Part shown: positions 40,176-49,447 of the stretch, piece after piece | How the letters are laid out: every line of letters begins with the position of its first letter | Position numbering within the stretch: position 1 is the first letter of the stretch | Assembly: GCA_016717325.1 (NCBI GenBank) | Contig: JADKFV010000011.1 | Location: 62,001-126,000, forward strand | DNA from: Bacteroidota bacterium | Lineage (GTDB): Bacteria > Bacteroidota > Bacteroidia > AKYH767-A > OLB10 | Length of the DNA: 64,000 nucleotides | Reading direction: 5' to 3' | Translations under genes and position numbers: made by a program | Notes under the pieces: model-generated | Told to the model about the DNA's origin: nothing | Database searches by the model: none | The model's input: the letters and a program-made list of their open reading frames with translations, nothing else

Positions 40176-40889
40176 ATGAATCACCACATAAAATTTTTTA
40201 TTCTGTTTTTTGCTATCATTTCAGCATGTGTTTCTTGCAACAATTCAATAAATGGTGAAGGCGAGGTTGGGCCGCATAAGCGAAACCTAAACAGTTTTAA
40301 TTCAATTAAAATAGAAACAAATGCTGATGTTTATATCAATGTGAGTGCCGGATCTGGTTGCACCATTTTGGCACAGGATAATATTGCCGAAGCCATTGAA
40401 ACTAAGGTGGTTGATAATACATTGGTAATAATCAGCCATCGCAATTTTAATGTTGATGAGCCTGTTGTAATACAAGTTAATATGAGCGAAGTTGGCAGTC
40501 TCGACATTGCAGGAGCAGGAAATATTTTTTGTAAAAGCCCAATTGCCTCAAAGAACTTAACACTAGACCTGAGTGGTGCAGGTTCAATGGAATTAACCTT
40601 GGCTGCAATCAATTTGGATGCAAAATTATCGGGTGCGGGCAATATCAATTTGCGAGGCAGTGCTGAAAATGCTACAATAAAATTAAGCGGTGCCGGAAAA
40701 ATAAATGCTGACCAATTAGTAATAAATGACTGTAAAGTAAGTGTTTCGGGTGTTGGTAATGCAACAGTAAATGTGAATGAAGAATTGGATGCAAAAGTAA
40801 CCGGTGCAGGTAATATTTATTACAGCGGTAAAGTAACAGATGTAAAAACGAAAATTTCGGGAATTGGTAAAATTGAACGTGAAAAATAA
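40176..40889 (+). CDS. GIN-domain (DUF2807) lipoprotein
   Basis: The 237-residue product starts with a lipoprotein signal (residues 1-21, FAIISACVSCNNS; Cys21 is the likely lipid site). The rest is a DUF2807 / head GIN beta-helix-like domain with repeated glycine turns (DIAGAGNIF, DLSGAGSME, KLSGAGNIN, KLSGAGKIN, KVTGAGNIY, KISGIGKIE) about every 20-25 residues. Databases call these putative autotransporter adhesin heads, but no barrel is present and function is unknown. AMP nucleosidase follows after 21 bp. Confidence 0.82.
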   Translation: MNHHIKFFILFFAIISACVSCNNSINGEGEVGPHKRNLNSFNSIKIETNADVYINVSAGSGCTILAQDNIAEAIETKVVDNTLVIISHRNFNVDEPVVIQVNMSEVGSLDIAGAGNIFCKSPIASKNLTLDLSGAGSMELTLAAINLDAKLSGAGNINLRGSAENATIKLSGAGKINADQLVINDCKVSVSGVGNATVNVNEELDAKVTGAGNIYYSGKVTDVKTKISGIGKIEREK

Positions 40890-40910
40890 TTGCTACTAAT
40901 ACAAACAACA

Positions 40911-41681
40911 ATGAACAGCAAAACCGAAATAGTAAATAACTGGTTGCCCAGATATACCGGAACCGAACTTAAAGATTTCGGAGCCTATATTATCCTCACA
41001 AACTTTGGGCATTACGTTACAAAATTTGCTGAATGGAACAAATTAGATGTATGCGGTTTGGATAAGCCAATGCCCAATGCCACGGCTAAGGGTATTACAA
41101 TAATAAATTTTGGAATGGGCAGTGCAAATGCTGCAACTATAATGGATTTGCTAAGCGCTATTAGTCCAAAAGCATGTTTGTTTCTTGGTAAGTGCGGAGG
41201 CTTGAAGAAAAAAAATAAACTTGGCGATCTCATTATTCCAATAGCTGCAATAAGAGGTGAAGGAACATCGAATGATTATTTTCCTCCTGAAGTGCCTGCA
41301 TTGCCGGCCTTTAGCTTACAAAAGGCCGTATCTACAACTATTCGCAACAACAATAAAGATTACTGGACCGGTACAGTTTATACAACAAACAGACGTGTTT
41401 GGGAACACGATGTTGAATTTAAAAAGTATCTGCAAAAGTTGCGTGCTATGGCAATTGACATGGAAACTGCTACCATTTTTATAACAGGATTTGCCAACCA
41501 AATTCCTACAGGAGCATTGCTTTTGGTGAGCGATCAGCCGATGATATCGACCGGAGTAAAAACGGCTATTAGCGACAGAAAAATAACTTCCAAATTTGTT
41601 GATGAACACCTGCGCATTGGTATTGAATCGCTTGAGCAACTCATTAATAATGGTAATACTGTAAAACATCTCCGCTTCTAA
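40911..41681 (+). CDS. amn: AMP nucleosidase
   Basis: The enzyme splits AMP into adenine and ribose 5-phosphate and belongs to the nucleoside phosphorylase fold. I use the ATG at 40911. Motifs include NFGMGSANAATIMD, LGKCGGLKKKNKLGD and the ribose-binding AIDMETATIF with catalytic acid in LLVSDQPM. The 256-residue protein is the short Bacteroidota form, lacking the N-terminal regulatory domain of E. coli Amn. It is followed by holA after 18 bp. Confidence 0.85.
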   Translation: MNSKTEIVNNWLPRYTGTELKDFGAYIILTNFGHYVTKFAEWNKLDVCGLDKPMPNATAKGITIINFGMGSANAATIMDLLSAISPKACLFLGKCGGLKKKNKLGDLIIPIAAIRGEGTSNDYFPPEVPALPAFSLQKAVSTTIRNNNKDYWTGTVYTTNRRVWEHDVEFKKYLQKLRAMAIDMETATIFITGFANQIPTGALLLVSDQPMISTGVKTAISDRKITSKFVDEHLRIGIESLEQLINNGNTVKHLRF

Positions 41682-41699
41682 TAAATATATATTTTTCAA

Positions 41700-42725
41700 G
41701 TGCCAGCAGTAAACTTCACTTCTCTTCAAAAAGATATTACTCATAAAAAATTCGTACCTGTATATGTTTTACAAGGTGACGAACCATATTACGTTGATGA
41801 AATATGTGATTTTATGTGCACAAATATTATCGATGAAATGCTGCTTGAATTTAACCAAACTATATTGTATGGCCGCGATGTGGATGCTTTGCAAATAGTA
41901 TCGCAGGCAAAACGATATCCGGTGATGAGTGATTTCCAATTGGTAATGATAAAAGAAGCACAGGATGTAAAATCATGGAAAAAGGAAGAAGATTACGAAC
42001 CATTTATTCAATATCTAAAAAATCCTGCACCTACAACTATTCTTGTTTTGGCTTTTAAAAGCAAAGGAATTGATAAACGCACGCGATTATTCAAGGCCAT
42101 AAACAGTGTTGCAACTATTATGGAATCAAACAAGTTGAAAGATGAAATGATTCCAGCCTGGATTGTTGACTACTTATCATTAAAAAAAGTAAAAATAAAG
42201 ACCGATGCAACTCAACTGCTTGCCGAATCGCTTGGTAATGACTTAAGTAAAGTGGCGAATGAATTGGGGAAATTGCTTATCAATTTTAAGCAAGGCGAAG
42301 AGATAACTTTAGATCATATTGAAAAAAACATTGGAATAAGTAAAGACTTTAATGTATTCGAACTTCAGAAGGCAATTGGTCAGCGTAATGTTTATAAAGC
42401 AAATCTGATAGCCAGATATTTTGGCTCCAACCCTAGAAGCAATCCGTTGGTTGTAACACTTGGCAGCCTGCATTCTTTCTTTTCAAAATTACTTATTTAC
42501 CATAGTATGAAAGGCAGGCAAACCAATGAAATAGCTTCCGCAATGGGCGTTTCGCCATATTTTATGGATGAGTACAATGTGGCCGCGAGAAATTATAATA
42601 CCTCAAAACTTATTGACATAGCCTCCTTAATTCGCACATGCGATCTCCGTTCGAAAGGAATAAACAACACCAGTACCAGCGAAGGTGAACTTTTAAAAGA
42701 ATTGGTATACAAAATATTGCACTAG
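41700..42725 (+). CDS. holA: DNA polymerase III delta subunit (clamp loader)
   Basis: HolA opens the beta clamp in the replisome clamp-loading complex. The best start is GTG at 41700, because the next Met is well inside the conserved N-terminus. FVPVYVLQGDEPYYVDEICD (residues 18-37) is the family opening. The AAA+-like domain contains ILVLAFKSKGIDKRTRLFK, and a C-terminal helical domain holds ISKDFNVFELQKAIGQRN and the final EGELLKELVYKIL. The 341-residue length is normal. It is the last clear gene before a 580-bp gap. Confidence 0.9.
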   Translation: MPAVNFTSLQKDITHKKFVPVYVLQGDEPYYVDEICDFMCTNIIDEMLLEFNQTILYGRDVDALQIVSQAKRYPVMSDFQLVMIKEAQDVKSWKKEEDYEPFIQYLKNPAPTTILVLAFKSKGIDKRTRLFKAINSVATIMESNKLKDEMIPAWIVDYLSLKKVKIKTDATQLLAESLGNDLSKVANELGKLLINFKQGEEITLDHIEKNIGISKDFNVFELQKAIGQRNVYKANLIARYFGSNPRSNPLVVTLGSLHSFFSKLLIYHSMKGRQTNEIASAMGVSPYFMDEYNVAARNYNTSKLIDIASLIRTCDLRSKGINNTSTSEGELLKELVYKILH

Positions 42726-43072
42726 AAGTTATTCCCGTTTTTTGCATTATTTATAAGGGTAAAATAAGCAATATAACAAAGTCTATCTCTTTGTATTTAG
42801 TATTATTGAATTCACAACCAGTTTTTTTTAGTTTTATAGACCTCTCGTCCTTTCGCAACAAAAGGCATTCTCATTTCCCACTCAACTAAATGCTTCATGG
42901 TTTAATATTTCTAAAAATGATACCGTACTAAGGGAAAACCCTCATATTAAAATAGGGTGGAAGCATGCTTGAATAAAGGGTCTTGTTGGCGTTTCTTTGT
43001 GCCGTTCAATTGCCATTACAAACACTAATACACACTCAAAATTATCTTCAGCTTTTCATTAAATTAAGGGGA
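42726..43072. other. Untranslated block between holA and a strong terminator
   Basis: About 350 bp without a convincing ORF in any frame. A small hairpin-capable segment CCCTCATATTAAAATAGGG lies at about 42939-42958. The next element is a strong terminator at 43073. The block may be a long holA 3' UTR or an independent small RNA; I recognise no known RNA family in it. Confidence 0.4.
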
Positions 43073-43105
43073 AAAAAGCCGGCTAACCCAAATGCCGGCT
43101 TTTTC
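43073..43105 (+). terminator. Strong Rho-independent terminator
   Basis: AAAAAGCCGGC / GCCGGCTTTTT form an 11-bp perfect stem across a 10-base loop, with the T-run in the descending arm. The symmetric A and T runs would allow termination on both strands. Confidence 0.85.
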
Positions 43106-43131
43106 ATTTGTACTATTTCAAGTATAACTTT

Positions 43132-43149
43132 TGGCACATAAATTATTGA
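43132..43149 (+). promoter_or_regulatory. Possible sigma-54 promoter
   Basis: TTGGCAC at 43132-43138 matches the -24 element, and TTATTG after five bases is a weak -12 element (consensus TTGC). It lies 159 bp before the single-domain response regulator gene. The -12 mismatch keeps this tentative. Confidence 0.3.
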
Positions 43150-43307
43150 TAAACAGTATATTAAAGTTTTTACTTAAAAAAATAGTTTAAGCAAGTTTTG
43201 TTCAAAGATGAAGAACCCGTTTTTTCACCCAAAAGATGGCTAATGATGTTGTATAATTGAAACTAAGCTTTTTATTTGCCATTCTCTCAAAAAGGAAAAT
43301 CTTACTT

Positions 43308-43679
43308 ATGGAAAACAAAAAAGTTCTCGTAATAGAGGACGATAGTATTTTATCGTTATTCTATCGATCATTATTAAAGCGCATGGGCTATAGCGTTGTG
43401 GGTGTAATCAATAACAGTAATGATGTAGCAAATGCAGTAAGTAAACATCAGCCTGACATTCTATTGATGGACGTAAAAATTGCCGGTGATGCCGATGGGA
43501 TTGAAACTGCACGCGAAATAAGAACCGGAAATGGAATGCCCATTATTTTTACTACAGGAAACTCAGAGCCCGAAACTGTTAAACGCGCTAAAGAGGTTTC
43601 AAATTCCTATTACCTGGTAAAACCAATTTTGGAAATGGATTTGAAAAAAGTGCTTGATGGTCTGTATGCTATAGCATAA
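43308..43679 (+). CDS. Single-domain (CheY-like) response regulator
   Basis: I use the ATG at 43308, since upstream residues of the frame rely on a TTG and do not fit the fold. The 123-residue product is only a receiver: acidic pocket IEDD near residue 10, phospho-acceptor in DILLMDVKIAGDADG near residue 55, TTGNSEPE for the conserved Thr/Ser, and lysine in YYLVKPI near 105. The AGDADGIE phrase is common in receivers paired with PAS/histidine kinases. There is no output domain and no kinase beside it; it may act in a phosphorelay. Confidence 0.85.
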   Translation: MENKKVLVIEDDSILSLFYRSLLKRMGYSVVGVINNSNDVANAVSKHQPDILLMDVKIAGDADGIETAREIRTGNGMPIIFTTGNSEPETVKRAKEVSNSYYLVKPILEMDLKKVLDGLYAIA

Positions 43680-43689
43680 CCAACTATAG

Positions 43690-44559
43690 CTAGACAATCA
43701 CTGCGTCCTTATCAATTTTTTTAATCAACCCTTGTAAAACCTTTCCCGGGCCTAATTCTGTAAAAGTAATTGCACCATGACGAATCATGTTGTGAATGGT
43801 TTGTGTCCAAAGAACAGGGGCGGTTAGTTGTGCTATCAGGTTTTTCTTTATTTCATCGGCATTTTGCGATGGCGAAGCGTTTACATTTTGATAAATTGGA
43901 CAAATAGGCTCCGAAAATCTTGTGGCATCTATTGCACTTTCAAGCCTTTCGGCTGCAGGCTCCATAAATGGCGAATGAAATGCACCACCTACCGATAATT
44001 TGATAGCACGTTTGGCACCTGCATCTAACATTCTTTTACAAGCTTCGTCAATGCCGGCTTCGGAACCTGAAATTACAATTTGGCCGGGGCAATTGAAATT
44101 TGCACACACAACAATTTCTTTAATACTGTTACAAATTTGTTCCACTATAGTATCATCCAGTGCCAATATTGCCGCCATTGTCGATGGGTTTATTTCGCAT
44201 GCATGTTGCATTGCAAGGGCTCGTTCGCTTACCAGCTTTAATCCGGCTTCGAAAGTTAAACCTTTGGCGGCTGTAAGTGCCGAAAACTCCCCCAATGAAT
44301 GGCCTGCAACCATTTTAGGTTGAAAACCATTTCCCATTTCATAGGCCGCAATTACCGAATGTATATATATTGCAGGCTGGGTTACCCTTGTTTGTTTCAA
44401 CTCTTCTTCGGTACCACCAAACATAGTATCGGTAATACGAAAACCCAAAATGTCATTGGCGAGTTCGAAGCATTGTTTGGCTGCTTGTGAAGCATCATAC
44501 AATTCTTTACCCATTCCAATAAATTGCGAACCTTGTCCGGGAAAAACGTAAGCGTGCAT
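43690..44559 (-). CDS. fabD: Malonyl-CoA:ACP transacylase
   Basis: FabD loads malonyl groups onto acyl carrier protein for fatty acid synthesis. FPGQGSQFIGMGK is at residues 6-18. The nucleophilic serine is in VAGHSLGEFSAL near residue 91. The catalytic histidine is in GGAFHSPFMEPA near 199, with the oxyanion-loop glutamine in the PGQGSQ motif. At 289 residues it is normal. It is transcribed after folE and the pterin synthase gene on the same strand, separated by 84 bp. Confidence 0.93.
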   Translation of the reverse strand: MHAYVFPGQGSQFIGMGKELYDASQAAKQCFELANDILGFRITDTMFGGTEEELKQTRVTQPAIYIHSVIAAYEMGNGFQPKMVAGHSLGEFSALTAAKGLTFEAGLKLVSERALAMQHACEINPSTMAAILALDDTIVEQICNSIKEIVVCANFNCPGQIVISGSEAGIDEACKRMLDAGAKRAIKLSVGGAFHSPFMEPAAERLESAIDATRFSEPICPIYQNVNASPSQNADEIKKNLIAQLTAPVLWTQTIHNMIRHGAITFTELGPGKVLQGLIKKIDKDAVIV

Positions 44560-44643
44560 ATTTTTTTTGATTTTTAAGTGCTACAATATTAGAATAATAT
44601 TGTTTCTAAAAGAAACTCAAAAATGCTTTTAAATAAGAAAGTT

Positions 44644-45264
44644 TTACTTTAGCGAAGTACTAATCAAGCTAATAAACTCTTTACGGGTTGCTTGTTTTTC
44701 AAATTCGCCAGTAAATGCCGAAGTGGTAGTAACGGAATTTTGCTTTTGAACTCCACGCATCTGCATACACAAGTGTTGTGCTTCAATAACCACAGCTACA
44801 CCCAAAGGCTTCAGTGTGTTCTGGAGACAATCGCGAATTTCGTTGGTAAGTCTTTCCTGAACCTGCAATCTGCGAGCAAAAGCATCAACAATACGTGGTA
44901 TTTTACTCAAGCCAACAATATGGCCATTAGGAATATATGCAATATGAGCTTTACCGAAAAAAGGTAACATATGGTGTTCGCAAAGGGAATACACCTCTAT
45001 ATCTTTTACTACTACCATTTGGCTGTAATCTTCTTCGAACATGGCGCTTTTCAAAATTTCTTCGGCATCCATATTATATCCCTGAGTTAAAAATTGCATT
45101 GCTTTTGATGCTCGTTTTGGTGTATTTATTAAACCATTTCGCGAGGTATCTTCACCAATTATATTAAGAATATTGGAATAAGCTTTAGCACCATCTGCAA
45201 CTAATTCTTCGTTGTAACTGTCGATACGCTTATAACCTGATATAACTTGCTTTACTTTTTCCAC
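44644..45264 (-). CDS. folE: GTP cyclohydrolase I
   Basis: The enzyme converts GTP to 7,8-dihydroneopterin triphosphate, the entry step for folate and for the 7-deazaguanine (queuosine) route. Zinc ligands are visible: Cys and His in SLCEHHMLPFFG and the second Cys in HLCMQMRGV. FARRLQVQERLT and the C-terminal REFISL are also typical. The 206-residue length is normal. The 6-carboxytetrahydropterin synthase-like gene lies 71 bp upstream on the same strand, which fits use of the product by that enzyme. Confidence 0.94.
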   Translation of the reverse strand: MEKVKQVISGYKRIDSYNEELVADGAKAYSNILNIIGEDTSRNGLINTPKRASKAMQFLTQGYNMDAEEILKSAMFEEDYSQMVVVKDIEVYSLCEHHMLPFFGKAHIAYIPNGHIVGLSKIPRIVDAFARRLQVQERLTNEIRDCLQNTLKPLGVAVVIEAQHLCMQMRGVQKQNSVTTTSAFTGEFEKQATRKEFISLISTSLK

Positions 45265-45335
45265 CTTGCAATTTTTAAAATTAATTATTGTAACATAACA
45301 CGAATGAGATCAAATTAGTTTCGCAGCATAATTAT

Positions 45336-45746
45336 CTAACCGAAATATTCAACGCAGTTACGCTCTGTTTCGTGCAGTTTAATGCAATGCAAAGTACAAC
45401 CATGGTTTTGTATTTCATCTTTTAATTCATTCCAAATGGCCATCACTACATTTTCGGTTGTGGGGTTTACACCCTTCATAAAAGGCACATCGAGGTTTAG
45501 GTTTCTATGGTCGAGTTTGTCAAGTACTTTCTCTTTTATAAGATTGCTCAATACTTTAAGGTCCATCACAAATCCTGTTACTTCGCTCGGCATGCCCTTT
45601 ACGGTAACATATAAATCATAATTATGGCCATGCCAGTTTGGGTTCGAACATTTTCCAAATACGGCAAGGTTTTGCTCATCGGTCCAATCGGTGCGGTGCA
45701 CTTTATGTGCAGCATTGAAATGTTCTTTACGTGTTACATAAAACAT
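45336..45746 (-). CDS. queD: 6-carboxytetrahydropterin / 6-pyruvoyltetrahydropterin synthase family
   Basis: The family converts dihydroneopterin triphosphate to a tetrahydropterin. Zinc histidines are in FNAAHKVH (residues 9-16) and NWHGHNYDL. The catalytic cysteine is in FGKCSNPNWHGH, whose spacing (C-x5-HGH) is that of PTPS-type members, not the shorter C-x3-HGH of many QueD proteins. A C-terminal HETERN phrase carries the conserved Glu. With 136 residues and a folE neighbour, queuosine precursor synthesis is likely but not certain; queC and queE are not in the window. Confidence 0.82.
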   Translation of the reverse strand: MFYVTRKEHFNAAHKVHRTDWTDEQNLAVFGKCSNPNWHGHNYDLYVTVKGMPSEVTGFVMDLKVLSNLIKEKVLDKLDHRNLNLDVPFMKGVNPTTENVVMAIWNELKDEIQNHGCTLHCIKLHETERNCVEYFG

Positions 45747-45805
45747 ACTTGTAGTTTTCTTAAAAAAATTATTGCCTGTTAATTTCTATCATGTTATTTC
45801 GCGGG

Positions 45806-45813
45806 CAAATATA
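45806..45813 (-). promoter_or_regulatory. -7 box upstream of the queD-folE-fabD group
   Basis: On the minus strand the sequence reads TATATTTG, a perfect TAnnTTTG, 60 bp before the queD ATG. A TTTG lies about 24 bp further upstream, slightly far for a -33 element. Confidence 0.45.
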
Positions 45814-45931
45814 GCTATACCATATTGTTATGCGAAACAAAAGATGACAACCCTGTTGTGGTAATTCTAAAATGGTACTTATATTATTTTTTTTTAGTTT
45901 CGTACACTATTAAACTTTTAAAAACATCGAC

Positions 45932-46630
45932 ATTAAAACAAAGAAAGCAATTCTCATAGTAAGTGCAACATATAATGAACTGCAATTAGATAAACGTTTT
46001 ACGCCCATTCAAACGGATAAACAATGGCAGTTGTATGAAATAGAAAATACTGCCATTTACAACTTAATCACCGGGGTAGGAATGGTAAATACTGCATATC
46101 ATTTGTCGGAATTTTTGCATCAGCACAAGGTTGACATAGTGATAAATGCCGGCATTGCAGGTAGCTTCGACAATAACATTGCCATTGGCGATACCGTTAT
46201 GATTGAATATGACTGTTTTAGCGACTTAGGAGTGGAGGATAATGATCGCTTTCTAACGGCACATGAGGCAAATCTTATTGGCAATAATGAATTCCCTTTT
46301 ACTAATGGATGGCTTTCCGCAAAATTACCTGATGATACATTTTACTACAAATATAAGAAGGTGAAATGCATTACTGTAAATACTGTACATGGCAATGCAC
46401 ACAGTATTGAGCGAGTTATTGAAAAATATAATCCTCAAATAGAAACAATGGAAAGCGCAGCAGTGTTATGGATTAGTAAAATGAAAGCATTACCATGTAT
46501 TTTGCTACGAACAATAAGCAACAAAGTAGAACCTCGCAATAAAGAAAATTGGCAGTTGATTAGGTCAATAAAAAATTTGAATGAAGCATTAGACGAAATT
46601 TTAATTCATATTTGCACCAACAAATTTTAA
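45932..46630 (+). CDS. mqnB: Futalosine hydrolase, with no canonical start codon
   Basis: MqnB removes the base from futalosine in the alternative menaquinone pathway. Family features are ITGVGMVNTAYHL, NAGIAGSFDNNIAIGD, FSDLGVED and the ETMESAAVLW catalytic region. The conserved N-terminal strand AILIVSATYNEL lies upstream of the first available TTG (46031). The frame from the stop at 45911 to 46031 contains no ATG, GTG or TTG. I place the start at the ATT at 45932 as the best guess; a base error in a former ATG is equally possible. mqnD follows 10 bp later. Confidence 0.82.
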   Translation: MKTKKAILIVSATYNELQLDKRFTPIQTDKQWQLYEIENTAIYNLITGVGMVNTAYHLSEFLHQHKVDIVINAGIAGSFDNNIAIGDTVMIEYDCFSDLGVEDNDRFLTAHEANLIGNNEFPFTNGWLSAKLPDDTFYYKYKKVKCITVNTVHGNAHSIERVIEKYNPQIETMESAAVLWISKMKALPCILLRTISNKVEPRNKENWQLIRSIKNLNEALDEILIHICTNKF

Positions 46631-46640
46631 GAAATTAAAA

Positions 46641-47477
46641 ATGACAGATAAAATAAATATAGCATTTTCACCTTGCCCCAACGATACATTTATGATGGCC
46701 GGGCTTGTAAGTGGCAAAGTAGGGGTAGAAGGATTTACTTTTGTTCCGCATCTTGCCGATATAGAAGAGCTTAATAACCTGGCTCAGGAAGGGCAAATGG
46801 ATGTGCTGAAAATGAGTGTGAACGCCTACCCAATGGCGAGCATCAATTATCAAATGTTGCGAGTGGGTGCAGCTTTAGGAACAAACAATGGTCCGTGGTT
46901 GTATGTAAACCCGGTTATGAAGAAAAAATAACCGACACACAAGCACGCATCGCAGTGCCCGGCATGCATACTACTGCCAACTTGCTCATGACTATTTTTT
47001 ATCCTGAACTTACCGACAAAACAGGTGCTGTTTTCGGAAATCGAAAAAAATGTTTTGAATGGCAACTTTGATATCGGGGTGCTTATTCACGAAAACAGAT
47101 TGACCTATGCCGAAAAAGGCCTTGTAAAAATAGCCGACCTTGGTGTACTTTGGAAAGAGCATAATGATTGTGCACTTCCGCTTGGTTGTTTCGCTGTAAA
47201 AAGAAGACTCCAGCTTGATTATAAAAAAGCCATTGAAGAGGCAATTCGTAAAAGTATTATTTATGGATATGAACACCTCGATGAAGTAATGCTATACATT
47301 CGCCAGCATGCACAAAACATGAGCGATGATGTAATACTGGAACATATTCGTACTTACGTAAATCATTTTTCGGTAAATCTGGGCAATGAGGGTACAAGTG
47401 CAATAAGAGCCATTTTTCGCAGAGCAAAACATGCAAGCATGTATAATCTTCTTACCGAACCAATTTTTATCGATTAG
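46641..47477 (+). CDS. mqnD: 1,4-dihydroxy-6-naphthoate synthase (two breaks)
   Basis: MqnD cleaves cyclic dehypoxanthinyl futalosine to the naphthoate precursor of menaquinone. It has the periplasmic-binding-protein fold: SPCPNDTFMMAGLV at residues 10-23, ADIEELNNLA, MSVNAYPM, GAALGTNNGPWLYV, VPGMHTTANLL, then VLIHENRLTYAEKGL. The frame stops at 46931; one G added at 46910-46914 restores V-N-P-G-Y-E-E-K-I-T-D-T. A second shift near 47020-47030 returns to the frame that runs to 47477. The net length is a whole number of codons (279), so one loss and one compensating change fit. It directly follows mqnB. Confidence 0.82.
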
Positions 47478-47488
47478 TATTTAATAAG

Positions 47489-48454
47489 ATGGTAATTGTT
47501 ACAGGTGCTGCTGGTTTTATAGGCAGTTGTTTGATTGCAGAATTGAATAATAATGGTATCACAAATATTATTGCAAGTGACGATTTTTCGTCAGAGCAAA
47601 AACATGCCAATCTTGAAACCAAAATCATAGAACAACGTGTGCACGGCGATCACCTTTTCGATTTTATTAAAGAACAAAATCGAAACATAAAATTTATTTT
47701 TCACCTTGGAGCCCGCACCGATACTACAGAATTTGACTGGAATATTTTTTTGAAACTCAACTTAAATTATTCTATTGAAATTTTTACACTCTGTGCAACT
47801 TACAATATTCCTTTAGTTTATGCTTCATCGGCCGCAACTTACGGTGCCGGAGAAAATGGTTACGATGACCACCATGCAACTATAAATAAATTAAAGCCAT
47901 TGAATCCTTATGGCGATTCGAAACAGGAATTTGATAAGTGGGTTTTGCAGCAAACAGCAATGCCACCATTTTGGGCCGGTCTAAAATTTTTCAATGTATA
48001 TGGTCCCAATGAATATCATAAAGCACGTATGGCCTCTGTTATTTTTCACAGCCATCGTCAAATAAAAAAAACAGGAACAGTAAAACTTTTTCGTTCGCAC
48101 AAACCCGAATACAACGATGGTGAACAATTGCGCGATTTTATTTATGTAAAAGATGTTACTGCGGTTTGTTATTACTTGTTTAAAAATAAAGTGCCTTCTG
48201 CAATATATAACTTAGGAACAGGCAAAGCACGTACGTTTCACGATTTGGTAGTTGCTACTTTTAATGCCATGGAAAAACCAGTAAACATCGACTGGATTGA
48301 TATACCCGCAGACATACGCGATACATACCAGTATTTTACCGAAGCAAAAATGAACAAACTTTTTGCCACAGGATACACCAGGCCGTTTTATTCGCTCGAA
48401 GAAGGTGTGCATGATTATGTTTCAAATTATTTAGATAACAACAACTATTTATAA
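47489..48454 (+). CDS. hldD: ADP-L-glycero-D-manno-heptose 6-epimerase
   Basis: This NADP-dependent epimerase makes the heptose used in the lipopolysaccharide inner core. VTGAAGFIGS at residues 4-13 is the Rossmann motif. HLGARTDTTE follows near residue 71. The SDR catalytic residues are in ASSAATYG and NPYGDSKQEFD (Tyr and Lys), and FFNVYGPNEYHKARMASV is a strong HldD signature. The 321-residue length is normal. No other heptose gene is in the window. Confidence 0.92.
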   Translation: MVIVTGAAGFIGSCLIAELNNNGITNIIASDDFSSEQKHANLETKIIEQRVHGDHLFDFIKEQNRNIKFIFHLGARTDTTEFDWNIFLKLNLNYSIEIFTLCATYNIPLVYASSAATYGAGENGYDDHHATINKLKPLNPYGDSKQEFDKWVLQQTAMPPFWAGLKFFNVYGPNEYHKARMASVIFHSHRQIKKTGTVKLFRSHKPEYNDGEQLRDFIYVKDVTAVCYYLFKNKVPSAIYNLGTGKARTFHDLVVATFNAMEKPVNIDWIDIPADIRDTYQYFTEAKMNKLFATGYTRPFYSLEEGVHDYVSNYLDNNNYL

Positions 48455-48486
48455 TCTGGCTTCAAGTCATTTTATTTTCACCTCAT

Positions 48487-49326
48487 ATGATAACCTTCCC
48501 CAATTGCAAAATAAACTTAGGGCTATACATTACCGAAAAGCGCGATGATGGATATCACAATATTGAAAGTGTTTTTGTGCCTGTACCTCTTTGCGATGTG
48601 CTGGAAATTTTAACTATAAATGATTTGCTGGATAAAAACATTCTTGTTATTGATAATCTATATTTTAAAATTACTGGAATTGAATTGGAAGGCAACATTC
48701 ATGAAAATATTTGTGTAAAGGCCTTTCAACTTTTACGTTCGGTTTACAATCTTCCACCTACAGCAATTTATTTACGCAAAAATATTCCTTCGGGTGCAGG
48801 CCTTGGTGGTGGCTCGGCCGATGGCACTTTTGTGTTAAGACTTTTAAACGAATTGTATCAATTAAAAATTACGCCTGCACAATTGAAAGAATACGCTTCA
48901 AAGCTTGGTAGCGACTGTCCCTTTTTTATTGAAAACAAAACCGCATTTGTAACAGGGCGGGGAGAAATTATTCAAACCATTCCTTTCGAATTAAAGGGCC
49001 TGCATATTATTATCATCAAACCCGATTTGCATATTTCTACTAAGGAAGCATATAGCAATATAACCCCTGCAATACCAATATATTCGTTACAAAAATCGTT
49101 GAGCATGTCTATTGACGAATGGAAAAATACAGTTACCAATGATTTTGAAAAGGCACTTCAAAAACTATATCCTCAATTAGATAAAATTAAAAAAGACTTA
49201 TACAATGCGGGGGCCATTTATGCATCGATGAGTGGTAGCGGAAGCAGCATATATGGCCTAAGCAAAACCATGTTAACAATTCCTGATAGCTTGAAAAGCC
49301 ATTTTTGCTGGCAAGGAATTTTATAA
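48487..49326 (+). CDS. ispE: 4-diphosphocytidyl-2-C-methyl-D-erythritol kinase
   Basis: IspE phosphorylates CDP-methylerythritol in the MEP isoprenoid pathway. It is a GHMP kinase: substrate-binding NCKINLGLYI near the start, the ATP loop PSGAGLGGGSADG at about residues 99-111, LGSDCPFFI at about 140, and the C-terminal YASMSGSGSSIYG motif. The 279-residue length is typical. It begins 32 bp after hldD. Confidence 0.93.
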   Translation: MITFPNCKINLGLYITEKRDDGYHNIESVFVPVPLCDVLEILTINDLLDKNILVIDNLYFKITGIELEGNIHENICVKAFQLLRSVYNLPPTAIYLRKNIPSGAGLGGGSADGTFVLRLLNELYQLKITPAQLKEYASKLGSDCPFFIENKTAFVTGRGEIIQTIPFELKGLHIIIIKPDLHISTKEAYSNITPAIPIYSLQKSLSMSIDEWKNTVTNDFEKALQKLYPQLDKIKKDLYNAGAIYASMSGSGSSIYGLSKTMLTIPDSLKSHFCWQGIL

Positions 49327-49447
49327 TCCAATCGTATAGTTTTTGTAATAATGCTTTACTCACTATACTATTGAAAATAATTTCGAATATTTGCATCCGA
49401 TTCCTCAACTAAAATATTAGTCAATGATTACCTGCATTTTAAACAAT

